64,000 bases of DNA from Kamptonema formosum PCC 6407 (GCF_000332155.1 NZ_KB235903.1:919565-983564); one strand, 5' to 3'. Shown: positions 54,555 through 63,523, counted from the stretch's first letter. The notes: a model not told the origin generated them from the letters alone. Program-made: numbers and translations.

Positions 54555-54777
54555 TTAATGATGATCGTATGACTTTTATCTTTATAGTTGCCATTTTTAA
54601 CTGATTTTTATATTTTAGCGCTCTCAGTGCGGACTCCGCTTGCTCTATCCCAAAGATAGGCAAGAAGCATATCCTGCGATCGGGGTGGGACAATAGAAAT
54701 ATGGTCTAATTCCTGATTGGCGGCGTTGGGAAGCGAAAAGTGGGGGTATTTACAGTTAAACATGACAAAATTTAGAC

Positions 54778-55854
54778 ATGAATAAACTTCTTACTTACTG
54801 GCGCTTATCTAGAAGCGAGATACTGACCTTATCTCTAGCTGTTCTGGCTGCCTTGTCGATTATGCCTGAAGCGATTGCTAGCCCTGTTTCTTCCTCCCCC
54901 AAACAGCTACTAAATGCTAGTAAATTTCTCGCCCCACAGATCCCAATACCTCGATCGATTGTCTCAAATTTCCCTAACTCTACTCCTGTTGATATTATAA
55001 TTGGACAGGGTGCTTCAGAGCGATCGCTCTCTATACAGGAACTTCGCGGTACTGCTACTATTGGCGGTAGAGCGGCAAAAGTAGGCGATCGCTTATCCGC
55101 TTCTGACGATGAACTTGTCACTGGTAATGACTCTATAGTTACTTTGGTAATAGACAATAATTCTGGAATTGTTGAAGTTGCAGAAAACACTGCTGTCAAA
55201 ATAGAAACCCTATCAGCAGACGCAGCTAATCCAGTTACAGCTATTTTTGTCAGTAAAGGGCGAGTTAGATTATCAATAGCATCATCTGCTAGCAAATCTT
55301 CCAGTTCTAGAGCCTTGAATGGAGTTAGTGAAACTCGCGTTGCGGGTCTTAATAACTTGACAGGAATTGGTCAAATATACGAAGTCGCACAAGCTGCCAA
55401 TTCTGCTAAAAATGCTCCTGTCAGAGTGCGGACTCCCAGGGGAGTTGCTGGGGTTCGAGGCACATCTTTTGGTGTTAATGTTGGGCCTGATGGTAAAACA
55501 GGGGTTGATACAATTGAAGGTGCAGTAGGATTTGCGGGAATGCAACAGGAAGTTGCTGTTAATGCTGGTTATTGGAGTGTAATTAACTTCGGAGGTGAGC
55601 CAACTTTTACCAAAGAAAATCCGGCTTTAAGTATACTCAGAATCCGCAGTTTGTCAAGAATCAGTTCGCGGACTTTTCGGTTATTTGGTCAAGTTCAACC
55701 GATGGATTTAGTATATGTGAATGGGGAGGCGATCGCAACTGATGCAGAGGGTAAATTTAGAATAGAAGGAGATATGCCTCTTAGCCGTCGCCTGAAGGTG
55801 ACAGTGCGAGGGCCATCAGTGAGAGAACGAGTGTATGAATTAGCAGTTCCCTAA
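54778..55854 (+). CDS. FecR domain protein, exported
   Basis: A 358-residue protein with an N-terminal signal or anchor (SEILTLSLAVLAALSIMPEAIA) and a FecR-type domain: GRAAKVGDRLSASDDELVTGNDSIVTLVIDNNSGIVEVAENT and VRTPRGVAGVRGTSFGVNV. In cyanobacteria such FecR proteins are usually unrelated to iron signalling and often lie next to CHASE2 genes, as here (53 bases upstream of the CHASE2-cyclase). It ends with a carboxypeptidase-regulatory-like beta domain (FRLFGQVQPMDLVYVNGEAIATDAEGKF). A periplasmic sensor or structural partner is likely. Confidence 0.88.
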   Translation: MNKLLTYWRLSRSEILTLSLAVLAALSIMPEAIASPVSSSPKQLLNASKFLAPQIPIPRSIVSNFPNSTPVDIIIGQGASERSLSIQELRGTATIGGRAAKVGDRLSASDDELVTGNDSIVTLVIDNNSGIVEVAENTAVKIETLSADAANPVTAIFVSKGRVRLSIASSASKSSSSRALNGVSETRVAGLNNLTGIGQIYEVAQAANSAKNAPVRVRTPRGVAGVRGTSFGVNVGPDGKTGVDTIEGAVGFAGMQQEVAVNAGYWSVINFGGEPTFTKENPALSILRIRSLSRISSRTFRLFGQVQPMDLVYVNGEAIATDAEGKFRIEGDMPLSRRLKVTVRGPSVRERVYELAVP

Positions 55855-55907
55855 ATTAGCAGTTATTAATAAATAACCCAAGACTCAAAATTAATCTAGG
55901 GACTGGT

Positions 55908-57746
55908 ATGAATTTTAAAGATTGGATGGTGCATCTAAAAAAAACAATTTCTGTAGTTCAAAAATATCTAGCAAGTAATCCTCCTTGGCTAACAGGCGCG
56001 ATAGCAGCAGTTGTTTCTGTAGGAATGTTACAGTTAGGTGCTTGGAGACCTCTAGAATATTTGGGCTACAAAACTTTATTTCAACTTCGCGATCGGAGTA
56101 TTATTCCTAATCCTGGTTGGGATCGGAGAATTGTCGTAATCGGAATTGACGATCGCAGCTTGCAAGAATATGGTCAATTTCCTTGGTCGCGCGATCGCTA
56201 CGTGCAATTACTAGAAAGTTTGAAAAAAAGTGCGCCAACTGCTATTGGTTTTGATATTCTTTTCATCGATCCTAGCCCAAAAGATGCTGAATTAGCAGCA
56301 GCAATAAAAGCTAGCGGTAATGTGGCGCTCGCTAGAACGGGGGATGAGGAAAACTTAGTACCAGAAATCAAAGCAGCCGCACTTTTTGTTGGCGATATTT
56401 TGCACGAATCAGACGCAGATGGTATCAGCCGTAGAGCTAACCTTTGGTTCAATGGTACTCCCAGTTTTAGTTCGGCATTGATTCAAATTTATAATATCCA
56501 TAATCCGGGTAATCCTATACTTTTGCCTCAGCCAATTGTAGGAGTAGAACAACAAAAAGTAGCGGTTAACTGGCCGGGGAAAACTAGGTTTTTAACGACC
56601 TATGGATTTAGCGATGTTGTAGCCGGAAAGATTCCACAAGATGCCTTTACTAATAAGTTGATTTTAGTCGGATTTGTAGCTGAAGGTTTGGACAGGGTGC
56701 GGACACCTCTGGATCGCACGACGGCTGGGGTTTATCTTCATGCTGCTATGATTGATAATTTGCTTAATTCGAGGCTACTAAGACGAGTACCGAAAGTTTG
56801 GGAAATTATTTTGTTGCTAGGCATTGGCCCTGTTACCAGTTGGATTTTATTCCATCGAGATGTTAAGGAAAGAACTACGATCGCGATTGGTTTGCCTACA
56901 GCTTGGTTTACCGTCGCTGCTTTATTATTTGGCTTCTCTCACTGGTGGATTCCCATTGCCTCGCCTATCGGTACAATTATCTTAGCTGGTATTGCTTTAC
57001 AAGCACGAGAACAATATGAAAAGCAACAGTTAATGCGGCTATTTGAAAAGCACGTTGACCCGGAAACGGCCCAGATGATTTGGAAGCGGAAAGCTGAAAT
57101 TTTTCAACAAGGGGAACTCGAACCTCAAGAAGTTACAGCCACAGTTTTATTTATGGATATCCGCAGTTTTACTACTATCTCTGAAAAAATGCGACCGCGA
57201 GAGTTGCTTACCTGGCTGAATACTTATTTGGAGGCGATGACAGACTGTATTATGAATCGCGGCGGCGTTGTGGACAAATATATTGGGGATGCGATCATGG
57301 CTGTTTTTGGCGTTCCTTTTTGTCATACCGAAGAGAAAGAAATTGAACAAGATGCTATGAATGCGATCGCCGCCTGTATAGATATGCACGAACGTCTCAA
57401 CGAACTCAACAAACACCTCAGAGAAGAAGGCAAACCTCTAATTAAGTTTGGCATTGGTCTTCACACTGGTCAACTGGTTGCAGGCAGCGTCGGGGGTGCG
57501 AGGCGGCTGAACTATTCTGTCATCGGCGATGCTGTCAATGTCGCGGCGAGGTTGGAGGCAATGAATAAGGAAGTTACTTCGGATAGTCCCTATAATCTAT
57601 TAGTGACGGAGAGGACTTTTGACTGCGTGCGCGATCGCTACGAAGCCCAAAAAGTAGGTTCCATTCAACTCCGAGGCAAAGCAGAAACAACCGTAGTTTA
57701 CGCCATTCTCGGCGAAAAGCAACTTCTAACCAAAAGCGAAACTTGA
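55908..57746 (+). CDS. CHASE2 domain adenylate cyclase
   Basis: A 612-residue class III nucleotidyl cyclase. One membrane span near residues 28-45, an extracytoplasmic CHASE2 sensor (about 55-300: RRIVVIGIDDRSLQEYGQFPWSRDRYVQLLESL), three membrane spans (295-370), and the catalytic domain (about 405-590): ATVLFMDIRSFTTISEKM with the first metal Asp, DKYIGDAIMAVFGVP with Lys and second Asp, and NYSVIGDAVNVAARLEA with substrate-binding Asp and transition-state Asn/Arg. These residues fit cyclic AMP production. The gene follows the FecR gene in the same direction and the pair is probably an operon. Confidence 0.93.
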   Translation: MNFKDWMVHLKKTISVVQKYLASNPPWLTGAIAAVVSVGMLQLGAWRPLEYLGYKTLFQLRDRSIIPNPGWDRRIVVIGIDDRSLQEYGQFPWSRDRYVQLLESLKKSAPTAIGFDILFIDPSPKDAELAAAIKASGNVALARTGDEENLVPEIKAAALFVGDILHESDADGISRRANLWFNGTPSFSSALIQIYNIHNPGNPILLPQPIVGVEQQKVAVNWPGKTRFLTTYGFSDVVAGKIPQDAFTNKLILVGFVAEGLDRVRTPLDRTTAGVYLHAAMIDNLLNSRLLRRVPKVWEIILLLGIGPVTSWILFHRDVKERTTIAIGLPTAWFTVAALLFGFSHWWIPIASPIGTIILAGIALQAREQYEKQQLMRLFEKHVDPETAQMIWKRKAEIFQQGELEPQEVTATVLFMDIRSFTTISEKMRPRELLTWLNTYLEAMTDCIMNRGGVVDKYIGDAIMAVFGVPFCHTEEKEIEQDAMNAIAACIDMHERLNELNKHLREEGKPLIKFGIGLHTGQLVAGSVGGARRLNYSVIGDAVNVAARLEAMNKEVTSDSPYNLLVTERTFDCVRDRYEAQKVGSIQLRGKAETTVVYAILGEKQLLTKSET

Positions 57747-58188
57747 GCCTTGACAATTTACCTTTTATACCCATTCTCTTTTTTGCTTGACAATTTACCT
57801 CCTTTACCTATCCCCTAACATGAAAAAATTGTTACAAACTATTACAACAAGACTAATAATGTGAACGTCATGCCTGAAAATACTGTGCGGGAGGTAGTTA
57901 GCAAAAAGGACTCGCACCTTGAACTGACGGCCCGACATTTCCCAACACAAAACCCCCAGCCCCAACCCCAGCCTAACTTGCAAAAGTAGGTGAGCGCAGG
58001 TCATCTGTGGTATTGTAAACGACAGCATTGTGCGCGACTTGGACAAACGTACCAACATCGCAAACAAACGTTAAAACTCCAAGCTTTCACAGCCTGGAAC
58101 CTTTCACCAGCAGTAGGAAGCGCTAATTCCCGCCTCGCTTCCTTCCCGCTCAAACACAAAGACGGGATATCCAGTGGGTAAATAAAAG

Positions 58189-58674
58189 ATGAGTATCGTC
58201 ACCAAATCTATTGTGAATGCCGATGCCGAGGCTCGTTATCTCAGCCCAGGCGAATTAGATCGGATCAAAGGCTTTGTCACCACTGGCGAACGCCGCGTTC
58301 GGATTGCCCAAATTTTGACCGAATCCCGCGAGCGCATCGTCAAACAAGCTGGCGACCAACTTTTCCAAAAGCGCCCTGATGTCGTCTCTCCAGGCGGTAA
58401 CGCTTATGGCGAAGAAATGACCGCTACCTGCCTGCGCGATCTGGACTATTACCTGCGCCTGATCACCTACGGAATCGTCGCTGGTGACATTACTCCCATC
58501 GAAGAGATCGGCATAGTCGGCGTGCGTGAAATGTACAAATCCCTGGGCACTCCCATCGAAGGCGTAGCAGAAGGCGTTCGCGCCATGAAGAACTCAGCTT
58601 CTGCTCTGCTGTCTGGCGACGATGCTTCTGAAGCTTCTTCTTACTTTGACTACGTGATCGGTGCGATGCAGTAA
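58189..58674 (+). CDS. apcA: Allophycocyanin alpha subunit, copy 1
   Basis: The 161-residue alpha subunit of allophycocyanin, which forms the phycobilisome core and passes energy to the photosystems. The phycocyanobilin Cys is in [14 protein letters not shown] (about residue 81), with the conserved Asp/Arg partner residues. The length is standard. It differs from copy 2 at two residues only: Ser136 (Ala in copy 2) and Ala139 (Ser). The gene has a long leader of about 400 bases that is shared with copy 2 and likely holds the light- or nutrient-controlled promoter. apcB1 follows after 171 bases. The nearby lyase gene can attach its chromophore. Confidence 0.98.
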   Translation: MSIVTKSIVNADAEARYLSPGELDRIKGFVTTGERRVRIAQILTESRERIVKQAGDQLFQKRPDVVSPGGNAYGEEMTATCLRDLDYYLRLITYGIVAGDITPIEEIGIVGVREMYKSLGTPIEGVAEGVRAMKNSASALLSGDDASEASSYFDYVIGAMQ

Positions 58675-58845
58675 GGCATCACGATTTTTGATGGGTGATG
58701 GTGGATCGAGAATCGGGAGTTGCTGGCAAGAAACTCAAAAACTCTTGTCCCTGACGCACTACCGATAAATCTAAAATCCCGGCATCTAAAATCAAAACAT
58801 CCTGTCCTCGGACTGATTGAGCCACAATAAGGAAACCAAACAATC

Positions 58846-59331
58846 ATGCAAGACGCAATTACCGCTGTTATCAATTCCTCTGATGTTCAAGGCAAATACC
58901 TCGACAGCAGCGCCCTAGACAAACTTAAGGGTTATTTCTCCTCTGGTGAACTGCGCGTGCGCGCAGCTACCGCCATTAGCTCCAATGCTGCGACCATTGT
59001 TAAAGAAGCAGTTGCTAAGTCCCTGCTGTACTCGGACATCACTCGTCCCGGCGGCAATATGTACACCACTCGCCGCTATGCAGCTTGCATCCGCGATTTG
59101 GACTACTACCTGCGTTACGCTACCTATGCGATGTTGGCAGGAGATCCTTCCATTCTCGATGAGCGCGTGCTCAACGGTTTGAAAGAAACCTACAACTCCT
59201 TGGGCGTGCCCATCGGTGCTACCGTGCAAGCGATTCAATCGATGAAGGAAGTCACCGCCGGTCTAGTTGGCGCTGATGCTGGCAAGGAAATGGGCGTTTA
59301 CTTCGACTATATTAGCTCAGGCTTGAGCTAA
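58846..59331 (+). CDS. apcB: Allophycocyanin beta subunit, copy 1
   Basis: The 161-residue beta subunit of allophycocyanin. Chromophore Cys in [14 protein letters not shown] (about residue 81); the Asn modified to N-methyl-Asn in beta subunits lies in [12 protein letters not shown] region context. The protein sequence is identical to copy 2, although several silent differences cluster between about 58952 and 59002. AAGGAAACC ends ten bases before the ATG. A terminator-like hairpin begins at the stop. No apcC follows in this copy. Confidence 0.98.
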   Translation: MQDAITAVINSSDVQGKYLDSSALDKLKGYFSSGELRVRAATAISSNAATIVKEAVAKSLLYSDITRPGGNMYTTRRYAACIRDLDYYLRYATYAMLAGDPSILDERVLNGLKETYNSLGVPIGATVQAIQSMKEVTAGLVGADAGKEMGVYFDYISSGLS

Positions 59332-59388
59332 GGCTAAGACGAAAGAAGAAGGAGGAAGCCTGAATTGAATTTCAGACTAGCCTTTTTT
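59330..59388 (+). terminator. Terminator or attenuator after apcB1
   Basis: AAGGCTA at 59330-59336 pairs with TAGCCTT at 59378-59384, followed by TTTTTTG; an inner CTGAA/TTCAG hairpin lies between. Copy 2 has a weaker variant (AAGGC...GCCTTTTTT, 62770-62840) in front of apcC, where apc operons are usually attenuated. Confidence 0.5.
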
Positions 59389-59730
59389 GACTTTTGCCTA
59401 GAAATGAGGTCAGGGAAGTTGAGAGTGAGTGTTAGACCGTGACAGGCTGATCTCGATGATTTGATTAGTTTTAATGAGCTGGCTTTGACTCTGAACTCCC
59501 TGCCTTCAAATGATTTTAGGTTGTACGTTAGCAGATTGCCTCAAGGTTCCCAAATTATGGAAATAGGGCAATTTAAGTTCGCTACAAAATCTAAAATCCT
59601 TGCCTACAAAATTGACTATTATGAATCATGATAAATTTACTTCTGGTTGTCTACTTAAATTTTTCTTCGTCTAGCAGATATAAATAATAGTCTTAAAAAA
59701 AAATAGTTGGGGTATTGAAACTGTACAATA

Positions 59731-60270
59731 ATGCCCATGAATATCAAACAGTTTGTTGAAAATTCACTTGGAAGATGGCGATCGCAGCGCAGCGCCCATC
59801 ACTTAACATTCAGCCACTTTGAAGCTGTACAGTCAGTTATTGATATAGTTGAACTCTCACTTAATGACGGGGCAGTAATCGACCTTTGTCAGTCCTACAA
59901 CATTGACCCAACCCAAGCAGTAATGCCCTTTAAAATGAGCTGGGAAGGTCAATCAGACTGGGATGAAAACGCCGAGGTCAAAGGTAGTTGCATCCTCGTA
60001 CCAATACCCGATCCGACTGTACCCAATCGGGGAAAACTACTACGGGATCAAGGATATGCTGAAACTGTTGCCGCAGTAGGTGATTATCAGATTACAGAAG
60101 ACGGCACTTTTGTCCTACTAACTACATACGATCGCGCAGCAGCCGAGGAAAAAATCTGGTTTGCGAATCCTAACTTACGATTTCGAGTTTCCCTCATCAA
60201 AACAAGCGGGGGTAGTGGAGTTGTCACCGCATCATTTGCCTCAGAAATTCGTTCGCTTTCAGGAAATTAG
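59731..60270 (+). CDS. CpcS/CpeS family phycobiliprotein lyase
   Basis: A 179-residue lipocalin-like chromophore lyase of the CpcS/CpeS group, which attaches phycocyanobilin to the Cys near position 82-84 of allophycocyanin and phycocyanin beta subunits. Recognised from MNIKQFVENSLGRWRSQRS, PFKMSWEGQSDWDENAEVKGSCILVPIP, GKLLRDQGYAETVAAVGDYQI and EKIWFANPNLRFRVSLIKTSGG, with the Trp and Asp/Glu of the bilin pocket. It lies between the two apc copies, downstream of apcB1, with 400 bases of own leader. CpcS and CpcU cannot be told apart here. Start ATG at 59731 or 59737. Confidence 0.88.
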   Translation: MPMNIKQFVENSLGRWRSQRSAHHLTFSHFEAVQSVIDIVELSLNDGAVIDLCQSYNIDPTQAVMPFKMSWEGQSDWDENAEVKGSCILVPIPDPTVPNRGKLLRDQGYAETVAAVGDYQITEDGTFVLLTTYDRAAAEEKIWFANPNLRFRVSLIKTSGGSGVVTASFASEIRSLSGN

Positions 60271-60351
60271 TTAATTGTTAATTGTTAGTGGTTAATTGTT
60301 AGTTGTTAGTTGTTAATTTTTAATTGAAAACTTTTTCCTTATTTTTAGCTT

Positions 60352-60480
60352 ATGAGCTCAGTTAAAAGCAATGATTTAATCACTCTTGCTCAGTGGATGG
60401 CCGGTGATTTTAGCAACTATAAACAATCCTTTGATAACCCACAACAATTTGCCCACATCCGCATCTTTTTTCGTCCCTAA
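60352..60480 (+). pseudogene. Truncated chromophore lyase CpcT/CpeT, first 42 codons only
   Basis: The frame from ATG 60352 reads LITLAQWMAGDFSNYKQSFD, NPQQFAHIRIFFRP, then stops. This is the typical start of CpcT/CpeT lyases, which are about 195-200 residues long and load Cys153-type sites of phycocyanin beta. The break coincides with the beginning of transposon-derived sequence at about 60478, so the gene was cut by insertion. The rest of the lyase is not found downstream. It follows the CpcS gene by 81 bases, so the two lyases probably formed an operon. Confidence 0.8.
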
Positions 60481-60507
60481 TGACTGAAAAATAAATAACT
60501 TGATGAG

Positions 60508-61027
60508 TTACTGAGTTTGAGGTACGGCTCTATAATTCCATTTTGGCAAGTATTCATCAAAAATAATTTCCATAGTTTTTTTAAAGTTACAGCACTTCCG
60601 GATGTTATGAGGTACAGTAGCAGCAGTTAGTAAACCAATTTTTTAAATGTTTCGGATTCATTAAGTCAAGAGCCACAGCAATTATGGTGTCAACCATTTT
60701 AGTGGTGGTTGGGGAAAACTGTCGCAACAAAGATTTAAGCTGAGACCACCATAATTCAATCGGATTAAAATCAGGAGAGTAGGGGGACAAACACAATATA
60801 GAAGCACCCACAGCTTCAATCATAGGCTTAATAGAAGCTAGTTTACTCGCTATGTAAATTATCCATAACTACTACTGCTCCCGACCACAATTGTGGCACT
60901 AAACATTTATAGTCTGTAGTATTGTTCTAGTGTACCTCATAACATCCGGAAGTGCTGTATAATTCTGTTTACCTTTTTTATGACCATTTTTATTAACATG
61001 AGTTGACTGACATTCAGGACATTGCAT
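60508..61027 (-). pseudogene. IS1-type transposase remnant interrupted by a TA-flanked element
   Basis: On the minus strand ATG 61027 begins MQCPECQSTHVNKNGHKKGK, the CxxC zinc finger typical of the N terminus of IS1-family InsA-like proteins. After 23 codons it meets the end of the element 60590-60957. If that element and one TA are removed, the frame continues without interruption (NFKKTMEIIFDEYLPKWNY) to a TAA at 60508, giving a 49-codon ORF. The C-terminal piece I cannot place. The parent IS is mostly deleted. Confidence 0.6.
60590..60957 (-). mobile_element. IS630-type internally deleted element (MITE-like)
   Basis: Terminal inverted repeats of 26 bases are perfect (CAGCACTTCCGGATG... 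at 60590-60615 and the complement at 60932-60957) and are flanked by TA on both sides, the IS630/Tc1 target duplication. Inside, the minus strand encodes the C-terminal part of an IS630 transposase: AVVVMDNLHS, then after a frameshift IKPMIEAVGASILCLSPYSPDFNPIELWWSQLKSLLRQF, with the second Asp and the Glu of the DDE triad. The N-terminal two thirds are missing. At 368 bases it is a non-autonomous derivative. Confidence 0.85.
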
Positions 61028-61680
61028 AAGCTCTGCGTGTTGTGAAGTGTTATTTTTTGGCGCTCGCACTCTCAAATCATCATACCCTAATTCACCAACG
61101 CCCATTTTCTTTCTTCAGAGGCACAACAGTAGTGCCAGATCGGCCAGTAAATTGGGTGATTTAATTGTATGTTCAGAGTCAATCGATCGCACGCGCAGCG
61201 AAACTAAAAACTTGACAATTTACCTCTTTTACCCATCGCTCTTGATGAAAAAAATTGTTACAAAGTATTACAATAAGACTAATAATGTGAACGTCATGCC
61301 TCAAAATACTGTGCGGGAGGTAGTTAGCAAACAGGACTCGCACCTTAACTCACTACCCAACACTTCCAAACACAAAACCCCCAGCCCCAAACGCAACCTA
61401 GCTTGCAAAAGCAGGTAAGTGCAGGTGCGCTGTGGTATTGTAAACAGCAGTATTGTGCGCGAGTTGGACAAACGTAACCAACATCGTAAACAAGCCAGGA
61501 CGCAAAGAGTAGCTAACTCCAACAACCTCAACAATTATTGGCAGTCTGTGCCTCCACCAGCGTCACAACTCCAAGCTTTTATAGCCTGGAGCCTTTCACA
61601 AGCAGTAGGAAGCGCTAATTCCCGCCTCGCTTCCTTCCCGCTCAAACACAAAGACGGGATATCCAGCGGGTAAATAAAAG

Positions 61681-62166
61681 ATGAGTATCGTCACCAAATC
61701 TATTGTGAATGCCGATGCCGAGGCTCGTTATCTCAGCCCAGGCGAATTAGATCGGATCAAAGGCTTTGTCACCACTGGCGAACGCCGCGTTCGGATTGCC
61801 CAAATTTTGACCGAATCCCGCGAGCGCATCGTCAAACAAGCTGGCGACCAACTTTTCCAAAAGCGCCCTGATGTCGTCTCTCCCGGCGGTAACGCTTATG
61901 GCGAAGAAATGACCGCTACCTGCCTGCGCGATCTGGACTATTACCTGCGCCTGATCACCTACGGAATCGTCGCTGGTGACATTACTCCCATCGAAGAGAT
62001 CGGCATAGTCGGCGTGCGTGAAATGTACAAATCCCTGGGAACACCAATCGAAGGCGTTGCAGAAGGTGTCCGCGCCATGAAGAATGCAGCTTCTTCCCTG
62101 CTGTCTGGCGACGATGCTTCTGAAGCTTCCTCTTACTTTGACTACGTGATCGGTGCGATGCAGTAA
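61681..62166 (+). CDS. apcA: Allophycocyanin alpha subunit, copy 2
   Basis: 161 residues, same role as copy 1: core phycobilisome antenna subunit with phycocyanobilin on the Cys of [11 protein letters not shown]. The protein differs from copy 1 by Ala136 and Ser139 only. The first 350 bases of the gene differ from copy 1 at a single position, while most differences fall between about 62039 and 62100, so the two genes are a mosaic. The spacer to apcB2 is 119 bases, 52 shorter than in copy 1. Confidence 0.98.
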   Translation: MSIVTKSIVNADAEARYLSPGELDRIKGFVTTGERRVRIAQILTESRERIVKQAGDQLFQKRPDVVSPGGNAYGEEMTATCLRDLDYYLRLITYGIVAGDITPIEEIGIVGVREMYKSLGTPIEGVAEGVRAMKNAASSLLSGDDASEASSYFDYVIGAMQ

Positions 62167-62285
62167 GGAGCCTGATTTTCGATTTGTGATTGTTGATGGC
62201 AAGAGTGCTTTCAAAAATCCCCCATCTAAAATCAAAACATCCTGTCCTCGGACTGATTGAGCCACAATAAGGAAACCAAACAATC

Positions 62286-62771
62286 ATGCAAGACGCAATT
62301 ACCGCTGTTATCAATTCCTCTGATGTTCAAGGCAAATACCTCGACAGCAGCGCCCTAGACAAACTTAAGGGTTATTTCTCCTCTGGTGAACTGCGCGTCC
62401 GCGCCGCTACTGCGATTAGCTCCAATGCTGCGACAATTGTCAAAGAAGCAGTTGCTAAGTCCCTGCTGTACTCGGACATCACTCGTCCCGGCGGCAATAT
62501 GTACACCACTCGCCGCTATGCAGCTTGCATCCGCGATTTGGACTACTACCTGCGTTACGCTACCTATGCGATGTTGGCAGGAGATCCTTCCATTCTCGAT
62601 GAGCGCGTGCTCAACGGTTTGAAAGAAACCTACAACTCCTTGGGCGTGCCCATCGGTGCTACCGTGCAAGCGATTCAATCGATGAAGGAAGTCACCGCCG
62701 GTCTAGTTGGCGCTGATGCTGGCAAGGAAATGGGCGTTTACTTCGACTATATTAGCTCAGGCTTGAGCTAA
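62286..62771 (+). CDS. apcB: Allophycocyanin beta subunit, copy 2
   Basis: 161 residues, identical in protein sequence to copy 1. Silent differences are clustered between about 62392 and 62442; the remaining three quarters of the gene are the same base for base as far as I can see. It pairs with ApcA into the alpha-beta monomer of the core trimers. apcC follows after 386 bases that contain a terminator-like AAGGC...GCCTTTTTT pair, so apcC is probably made in part by read-through and in part from its own promoter. Confidence 0.98.
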   Translation: MQDAITAVINSSDVQGKYLDSSALDKLKGYFSSGELRVRAATAISSNAATIVKEAVAKSLLYSDITRPGGNMYTTRRYAACIRDLDYYLRYATYAMLAGDPSILDERVLNGLKETYNSLGVPIGATVQAIQSMKEVTAGLVGADAGKEMGVYFDYISSGLS

Positions 62772-63157
62772 GGCTAAGACAAAGGAAGAAGGAGGAAGGA
62801 AGAAAAAAGAAGGAAGAATTTAATTTCTTACTCGCCTTTTTTGCCTTTTGACTTTTACTTTTCAATGAGGTCAGGGAAGTTGAGAGTGAGTGCTAGACCG
62901 TGACAGGCTGATCTCGATGATTTGATTAGTTTTAATGAGCTGGCTTTGACTCTAAACTCCCTGCCTTCAAACGGTTTTAGATTTTAGATTAGTGAATTGT
63001 CTGAGCTTCTGAAAAATATTTGGAATCTTGGAGTTTATCCCCAATCAAAAATCCAAAATCATAGCATGAAAAATCGAAAATTGATGGACTTTCTGCCTTC
63101 AATCTTTTAAAAAATCATCTAAAGAATTGGTCAACCAACTGAGGAGAAATTTGCACC

Positions 63158-63361
63158 ATGAGAATGTTTAAGGTGACTGCTTGCGTTCCCAGCCAAACTC
63201 GCATCCGCACTCAGCGGGAATTGCAAAATACTTACTTTACAAAGTTAGTTCCCTATGACAACTGGTTCCGGGAACAGCAACGGATCATGAAAATGGGCGG
63301 GAAAATTATCAAGGTTCAACTCGCTACTGGTAAACCGGGTGCTAATACAGGTCTGCTGTAA
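63158..63361 (+). CDS. apcC: Allophycocyanin core linker LC7.8
   Basis: The 67-residue small core linker that caps allophycocyanin trimers in the phycobilisome core. It consists of one CpcD-type domain, beginning RMFKVTACVPSQTRIRTQREL and ending IIKVQLATGKPGANTGLL, of normal length. GAGGAG lies about ten bases before the ATG. It completes the classical apcABC order of copy 2; the copy 1 segment has none. An intrinsic terminator follows 30 bases downstream. Confidence 0.97.
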   Translation: MRMFKVTACVPSQTRIRTQRELQNTYFTKLVPYDNWFREQQRIMKMGGKIIKVQLATGKPGANTGLL

Positions 63362-63390
63362 AATCTTTGCAGATTCAATAATGTATTGGC

Positions 63391-63417
63391 AAGAGGTCGA
63401 GTTCGGCCTCTTTTTTA
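63391..63417 (+). terminator. Intrinsic terminator of the apcABC operon
   Basis: AGAGGTC at 63392-63398 pairs with GGCCTCT at 63405-63411 (one G-T pair) around a six-base loop, followed by TTTTTT. Confidence 0.85.
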
Positions 63418-63523
63418 TTGTTAGTTGTTAGTTGTTAGTTGTTAGTTGCATTTTCCTCCTTCCTTCTTCCTTCTTCCTTCTTTCTTCGGCTATAGTTTTC
63501 ATTCATTTTATGAAGTACACCCC

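Larger units (their letters stand above)
57786..59520 (+). repeat. Duplicated allophycocyanin segment, copy 1
   Basis: From CTTGACAATTTACCTC (57786) to CTCCCTGCCTTCAAA (about 59510) this segment of about 1.7 kb matches 61211-62980. It includes a 400-base leader, apcA, the spacer, apcB and about 190 bases downstream. The leader and downstream parts are roughly 85-95% alike by eye, and the genes nearly identical. Copy 2 has a 55-base additional piece in the leader (about 61496-61558); copy 1 has an extra 52 bases in the apcA-apcB spacer. Confidence 0.93.
61211..62980 (+). repeat. Duplicated allophycocyanin segment, copy 2
   Basis: Partner of 57786-59520. It has its own complete leader (61211-61680), apcA2, apcB2 and the shared downstream stretch (to CTGCCTTCAAA near 62970), and is followed by apcC. 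Because apcC is present only here, this copy is probably the ancestral arrangement. Confidence 0.93.

Noticed and set aside
57786-62980. Assembly artefact as the explanation for the double apcAB
   Set aside because: The copies differ by clustered substitutions and indels and have different unique neighbours; kept as something to test, but not the preferred explanation.
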